NCBI RefSeq assembly: GCF_027052235.1
Contig: NZ_JALUFF010000084.1
Span: 1-64,000 of the forward strand
From: Thermococcus sp.
GTDB lineage: Archaea > Methanobacteriota_B > Thermococci > Thermococcales > Thermococcaceae
DNA: 64,000 nucleotides
Direction: 5' to 3'
Below, piece after piece: positions 60,206-64,000 of the stretch. The notes under the pieces are model-generated. The model did not search any database. It saw only the letters and a program-made list of their open reading frames with translations, and was not told the DNA's origin. Within the stretch, counting starts at the first letter, position 1. Each line of letters starts with the position of its first letter. A program made the translations under genes and the position numbers.

Positions 60206-63200
60206 TCAGCGCCTCCTGTAGAGGTAGGCGGCGATGAGCACTATCAAAGCCCCGATGAGGGCGTAGTAGGGCCAGTTTGCTCTTCCTGAGGGGGTTTGCG
60301 TTGCCTGGTTTCCTGTCGTGCTCGTCCCCTGCGTCTCCGTCGGGCTTGGTGTAGTGGTCTCACCCGTCTGGTTGCCGCTTGGCGGGGTCTGGGTCTCCAC
60401 CTTCACCGCCACCGCGAAGAGGGAAAGCCCCGGAACGCTGGCCTTGTAGTAGACGTACCTCAAATCCTCGCCCTCCACGAGCGGTCTGAACTCCTCCCAC
60501 TCTCCCGAATGGCGGAGCAGGAGAACTTCTTCGGGACTAACGTTGTTCTCCTTCAGCCACTCCTTGGGGACGCGGAAGCGCAGGGTTACATCTCTTATCG
60601 ACCAGTTCTCCGGGTGGGTTACGTTGAAGAGGGCGTAGACAGTGTAGCCCTCAACCTCCCCCGGCTTCTCGTAGACGGCCAGCATGCCGTCAACCGGCCC
60701 CTCCGGAAGGAAGTAGACGCGGTAGAGGTCTGTGTTGGTTATTACCCTCACCCACTCGTTGCCTTTGCCGGAGACGATTTCCCCAGAGGCTTTCTTTTCA
60801 ACCACCGGTTTCTTGAGGAGACTGACGCTGAAGTTTCTCTCAACGCTGATGTTTCCGTAGGAGCAGGTGACGGTGAGGGTGTAGTTGCCGGGCTTTAAGC
60901 CCTCCGTCCTAACGGTCAGCCCGCTCCCGCTGAAGTTTGCTAGAGACCACTCAATCGGACAGGGCTTTGATGTCCCGATGAATACTGCCCCTCCCGTGTA
61001 GAGCGTCGTTGGGTTCACGGTTATCTCTGGAAGCCCGGGCGTCCCGTTTTCAGTGCTCACCACAACGAGGCTCCCGTCCCTTGTCCGCCCGGTCAGTGCT
61101 CCGGCGCCTCCCACAGAGGTCTGAACCTTTGACGGGTCGATGCCGAAGGCCGGTTTCAGCTCTATCGCGCCCCTGTAGTTGCCTCTCCGGACTATGGTCG
61201 CGTTCGTGAAAAGCCTCCCGACGCTCATGTTTATCTCCACTTCCCTGTCCTCGGGCAGGGCCGCAAGCTCGCCGGCGGCAGTTATCACCACCGTGCCGTT
61301 CTCTATCTTCGAGCTGAAGGACTCGATTTTCGCCATGTACGGGCTTATGAACGCCCTTGCGAACTCCTCGTTCCTGAAGAGGGCGAAGACCATCGAGGCG
61401 TTCCTCGGGTCGGGTCTTATCTCCATCCTCAGGCTCCCCTCTATGGTACCGTTTCCGCTGCCGCTTATCTCAAGCCTCATGGCCTCAAAGGTGCCGTTGA
61501 AGAGTGGTCCAACGCGCGTCGCCGGCGTTGGGACTATGTATTCCGCGCTGTAAACGTCCGGGTTGCCAAGGGTCAGGCTCACGTTGCCCCAGCCGTCGAG
61601 GCTTCCGCTCTCGCCGCCGAGGACTATCGCCGTGTCCAGTTTCTCAGCCTCCACCGTGTAGTTGGCCGGCGGGTCGAGTACCTGTATGCTCATCGGTGTC
61701 GGCTGGGTGAGGATGGCGTAGACGTTGTAGAACGCCCACTCGCCCATCTTCTCGAAGGTCGTTATCGCGGCAGCTATGCTCTTTCCCGACTTATCGAGCG
61801 CCTTCTTCTGCTCCTTCGGGTCAAGCTCCTGGAAGGACTTCTGCTTCTTTATCTGCTCCTTGAGGTAGTCAACGAGCATCTCCTTGATCTGCTCCTTCAT
61901 CTCGTCGAGGTTCGCGTTCAGCTCATCCTCCGGAGTTGGACCGCCGTTCTGGGCCGTCTTTATGCCCTTGTATATCTCGTTGGCCACGTCGTTGTCGACC
62001 ACCTCAAGGATGGTCTCGATGAGGAGGGTCTGTAAATCCTCGTCCGTGATTATCGCCTTGGCGAGTCTCGTCATGACGCTTATCTTTGCGTCCATCGGGA
62101 TTTCGGTGATGTGCGTGAGGTTGTAGTAGTAGTCCTTCGTCATCCCGTAGTCCTTCTCCCAGCGCGCGAAGTCGTCGAGGGTGAGCGGCACTATCGTCGT
62201 GTTGTCGCTGATCAGCATCGAGTTGACCTGTGGGGCCGAGCTGCTATTCGAGTACTCCTCTATCGTCTCGTCGTCCGGGAAGTCTATGTTCTCAACGATG
62301 TTGGTTATCTTGAGGGCCGCCTTCGTGAGGCCCATCACTATCGTCTCCACGGGCACGTCTATATCCAACACCTTGAGCGCTCCCTCCGCCCCTATCGCGA
62401 CCAGCTGAAGCTCGTTGAAGAGGAGCGAGTACTCGACGCCAACGGTGACGCTGTAGTGCGGTATCACCGTCCCCGGCTCCCTGCTGTGGTCGGCTATCGC
62501 CTTGAACTCGAAGCCGGGAGGAATGACGTGGTACCAGAGGTAGCCCTCGGGGTTCAGGTCGTAGTCACCTTCGGCGTAGTAGCTGTAGTAGACGTTGTCG
62601 TTCGTGTTCTTGAGCCTCATGTAGGTCTTGTTCCCGTTTATTCCCACCACGTCGACCTGAACGGGGCCGACCATCTCCGTGAAGGGCACGAAGGTCTTGT
62701 TGAGGGCCTTAACTGGTGTCTCCTTGTAGTTTATCGAGAAGGTCGTGTAAATCCAGCCGGACTTCCGGCCGTTCTCGTAGGTCCTGTAGGTCACCCTGAC
62801 AGTCGTCATGTAGTTGCCCGAGAAGTTCACGGGCGGTATGTACTCGGGGGGATGGTCGAACCACCAGGGCATCCATGCCCTGTATATCCACTTCAGCTTG
62901 CCGGGTCTGACTAGGCCGGTGATGTTGTTTGAGTTCGCGTCAATAGTGTAAACGTTGTTCTTGCCATCCCATATGGAGATGGAGTTGAACTTCATGTACT
63001 TGTAGTCCATGCGGGGGTTGAGCTCGGGGATGTGCTCCCTGACGCCCACCCCCTCTATGTACGCGCTCCCGTCGCCGACGTTGCGCAGCAGGAGGTCGAA
63101 GTGGTGGCTCTCGGCGGCTTCAAGATCCCCGTCTCCATCGCCGTCGTAGGTTTGTGGTCTGTCCCCGTAGTTCTTGACGTGGCATTTCTTCGGGAATGCA

Positions 63201-64000
63201 TGACACCAGGCGCGGGTGTACACATGGGGCCTGTACTCTTCAATCTTGAAGACAGGCCCGAGGTCGAAGCTTATCTCTACTCTCCTCTCGTCCCTCAGAA
63301 CCCCGTCGGTGTCGTAGACCCTTATGTACATCGGTATCCTGTGGTTCGCGGGCAATTCATCGGGCATAGGGTCCCACTTCAGCTTCAGGAAGTCGTAGAC
63401 GGTTATCGGAATCAGCGCGTGGAACTTTCCGCGCATCCCGGCTGGAACGGCCACGAGCATGCTCACCCTTCCGGTGTGCCTCTCGATGTAGTGCGGCAGG
63501 ACGAGCTCTATCCTCGCCACGCCCATGAGGTCGCCGGAGTTCCAGAGCATTACCGTGACGTTGGCGAAGCGCTCGTCGTAGGGGATGCTCGCCCGGGAGT
63601 CCCCCTCGTGGTAGCGCCTGTAAACGTAGAGCGCCGTCGGATGGTTCACAGAGACGTCGTCTATCTTTATCTCGGCGTTCCCGAAGTAGACCCTCCTGAC
63701 CGCGCTGACCTTCGTTCCCTCCGCGTTCTGGGCGGTAAACCTGAGGAAGCCGAAGCCCGTGAGGTTCTCCGCAACAGTGTCGAGGGTGATGAAGTCGCTG
63801 TATCTGGTGGTGTTCGGTGAGGCGCTCCCGATGAGCTTCTCCGTGCCGTTGTATATCAGAGTGTAGTTCACGCTGACTATCCTGCTCCTCGACCGGGCGC
63901 TTCCGGCGAGGGTGATGACGCCTTTGGCCATTCCCTTATCGAGCGGGTAAACGTTGAGGAAGGCCCCGAGCAAGCTCGAACCCCAGTCGGGGCCGGTCTC
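60206..64000 (-). CDS. large cell-surface protein, C-terminal part (5' end outside window)
   Basis: The minus-strand frame is open from the right edge to the stop at 60206, over 1260 codons. It holds a series of beta-rich, Ig-like or CARDB-like modules (ARIELVLPHYIERHTGRVS..., DNVYYSYYAEGDYDLNPEGYLWY), a helical Lys/Glu/Gln-rich stretch near the middle (PTPEDELNANLDEMKEQIKEM) and PKD-like repeats after that. The end has a Thr/Pro/Ser/Gln linker and a membrane helix YYALIGALIVLIAAYLYRRR. This is the design of archaeal surface proteins anchored by a C-terminal helix. The function is unknown. Many N-x-S/T sequons are present. Confidence 0.8.
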   Translation of the reverse strand, partial: ETGPDWGSSLLGAFLNVYPLDKGMAKGVITLAGSARSRSRIVSVNYTLIYNGTEKLIGSASPNTTRYSDFITLDTVAENLTGFGFLRFTAQNAEGTKVSAVRRVYFGNAEIKIDDVSVNHPTALYVYRRYHEGDSRASIPYDERFANVTVMLWNSGDLMGVARIELVLPHYIERHTGRVSMLVAVPAGMRGKFHALIPITVYDFLKLKWDPMPDELPANHRIPMYIRVYDTDGVLRDERRVEISFDLGPVFKIEEYRPHVYTRAWCHAFPKKCHVKNYGDRPQTYDGDGDGDLEAAESHHFDLLLRNVGDGSAYIEGVGVREHIPELNPRMDYKYMKFNSISIWDGKNNVYTIDANSNNITGLVRPGKLKWIYRAWMPWWFDHPPEYIPPVNFSGNYMTTVRVTYRTYENGRKSGWIYTTFSINYKETPVKALNKTFVPFTEMVGPVQVDVVGINGNKTYMRLKNTNDNVYYSYYAEGDYDLNPEGYLWYHVIPPGFEFKAIADHSREPGTVIPHYSVTVGVEYSLLFNELQLVAIGAEGALKVLDIDVPVETIVMGLTKAALKITNIVENIDFPDDETIEEYSNSSSAPQVNSMLISDNTTIVPLTLDDFARWEKDYGMTKDYYYNLTHITEIPMDAKISVMTRLAKAIITDEDLQTLLIETILEVVDNDVANEIYKGIKTAQNGGPTPEDELNANLDEMKEQIKEMLVDYLKEQIKKQKSFQELDPKEQKKALDKSGKSIAAAITTFEKMGEWAFYNVYAILTQPTPMSIQVLDPPANYTVEAEKLDTAIVLGGESGSLDGWGNVSLTLGNPDVYSAEYIVPTPATRVGPLFNGTFEAMRLEISGSGNGTIEGSLRMEIRPDPRNASMVFALFRNEEFARAFISPYMAKIESFSSKIENGTVVITAAGELAALPEDREVEINMSVGRLFTNATIVRRGNYRGAIELKPAFGIDPSKVQTSVGGAGALTGRTRDGSLVVVSTENGTPGLPEITVNPTTLYTGGAVFIGTSKPCPIEWSLANFSGSGLTVRTEGLKPGNYTLTVTCSYGNISVERNFSVSLLKKPVVEKKASGEIVSGKGNEWVRVITNTDLYRVYFLPEGPVDGMLAVYEKPGEVEGYTVYALFNVTHPENWSIRDVTLRFRVPKEWLKENNVSPEEVLLLRHSGEWEEFRPLVEGEDLRYVYYKASVPGLSLFAVAVKVETQTPPSGNQTGETTTPSPTETQGTSTTGNQATQTPSGRANWPYYALIGALIVLIAAYLYRRR

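Noticed and set aside
60296-63820. Long plus-strand frames opposite the surface-protein gene
   Set aside because: Mirror frames of a GC-rich gene rich in Val and Arg codons; no binding sites or protein-like motifs.

Overview
The window reads as chromosomal DNA of a hyperthermophilic euryarchaeon of the Thermococcales, most likely a Thermococcus. The evidence is archaeal ribosomal proteins (L7Ae, S28e, L24e), archaeosine tRNA-guanine transglycosylase, asparaginyl-tRNA synthetase of the Pyrococcus type, Lhr helicase, a PIN-ATPase, inteins in infB and lhr, an intron-bearing elongator tRNA-Met, GGTGA-type ribosome binding sites, TTTAWA promoters, and a CRISPR repeat of the GTTGCAATAAGAC...GAATTGAAAC kind. 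The species cannot be fixed from the sequence alone.

Layout. 1-7233: end of a Rad3-type helicase, tRNA-Met, asnS, an amidohydrolase, a stomatin/NfeD pair and a PUA / PAPS-reductase-like / ferredoxin fusion. 7240-10044: an AT-richer insert with a secreted protein and a secreted alpha-toroid protein. 10103-18197: zinc-finger protein, rpl7ae-rps28e-rpl24e, a secreted protein, ndk, a membrane-protein gene broken by a tnpB-derived IS605-type remnant, and infB with an intein. 18059-24640: accessory zone with a nucleotidyltransferase, three P-loop ATPases, relics and a frameshifted gene. 24647-26279: RNA uracil methyltransferase and a zinc ribbon. 26552-29559: a four-gene operon of secreted protein, membrane protein, ABC ATPase and permease. 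29809-34930: DUF72, DHPS-like, moeA and serS. 35032-36818: broken accessory genes. 36866-47611: mostly core genes (nucleotidyltransferase, SecB-like, TPR, Sua5, glycosyltransferase, AsnB, GPN GTPase, MinD, PIN-ATPase, Maf). 47612-49508: CRISPR leader and a 22-repeat array without cas genes. 49655-58917: tRNA-Val, tgtA, phosphate permease, GT2, lhr with an intein and a CinA-like protein. 58985-59210: relic of an ATPase gene. 59274-64000: DapA-family aldolase and a large cell-surface protein that runs off the right edge.

How the parts work together. Most core genes serve translation and RNA modification: AsnRS, SerRS, aIF5B/IF2, three ribosomal proteins, Sua5, TgtA, an m5U-type methyltransferase, two tRNAs and a candidate C/D box sRNA. 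The accessory part shows a history of insertion and decay. One IS605-type remnant splits a gene, two genes have single frameshifts, and at least three relics are visible. The least explained signal is a shared leader, a C-rich run followed by a run of 5-8 G just before the ATG, found in front of three unrelated-looking secreted-protein genes (7433, 11830, 29559). Two of these three also share the first codons of the signal peptide. One heads an operon with an ABC exporter and one heads an operon with a secreted toroid protein. This points to a co-controlled set of exported proteins of unknown role.
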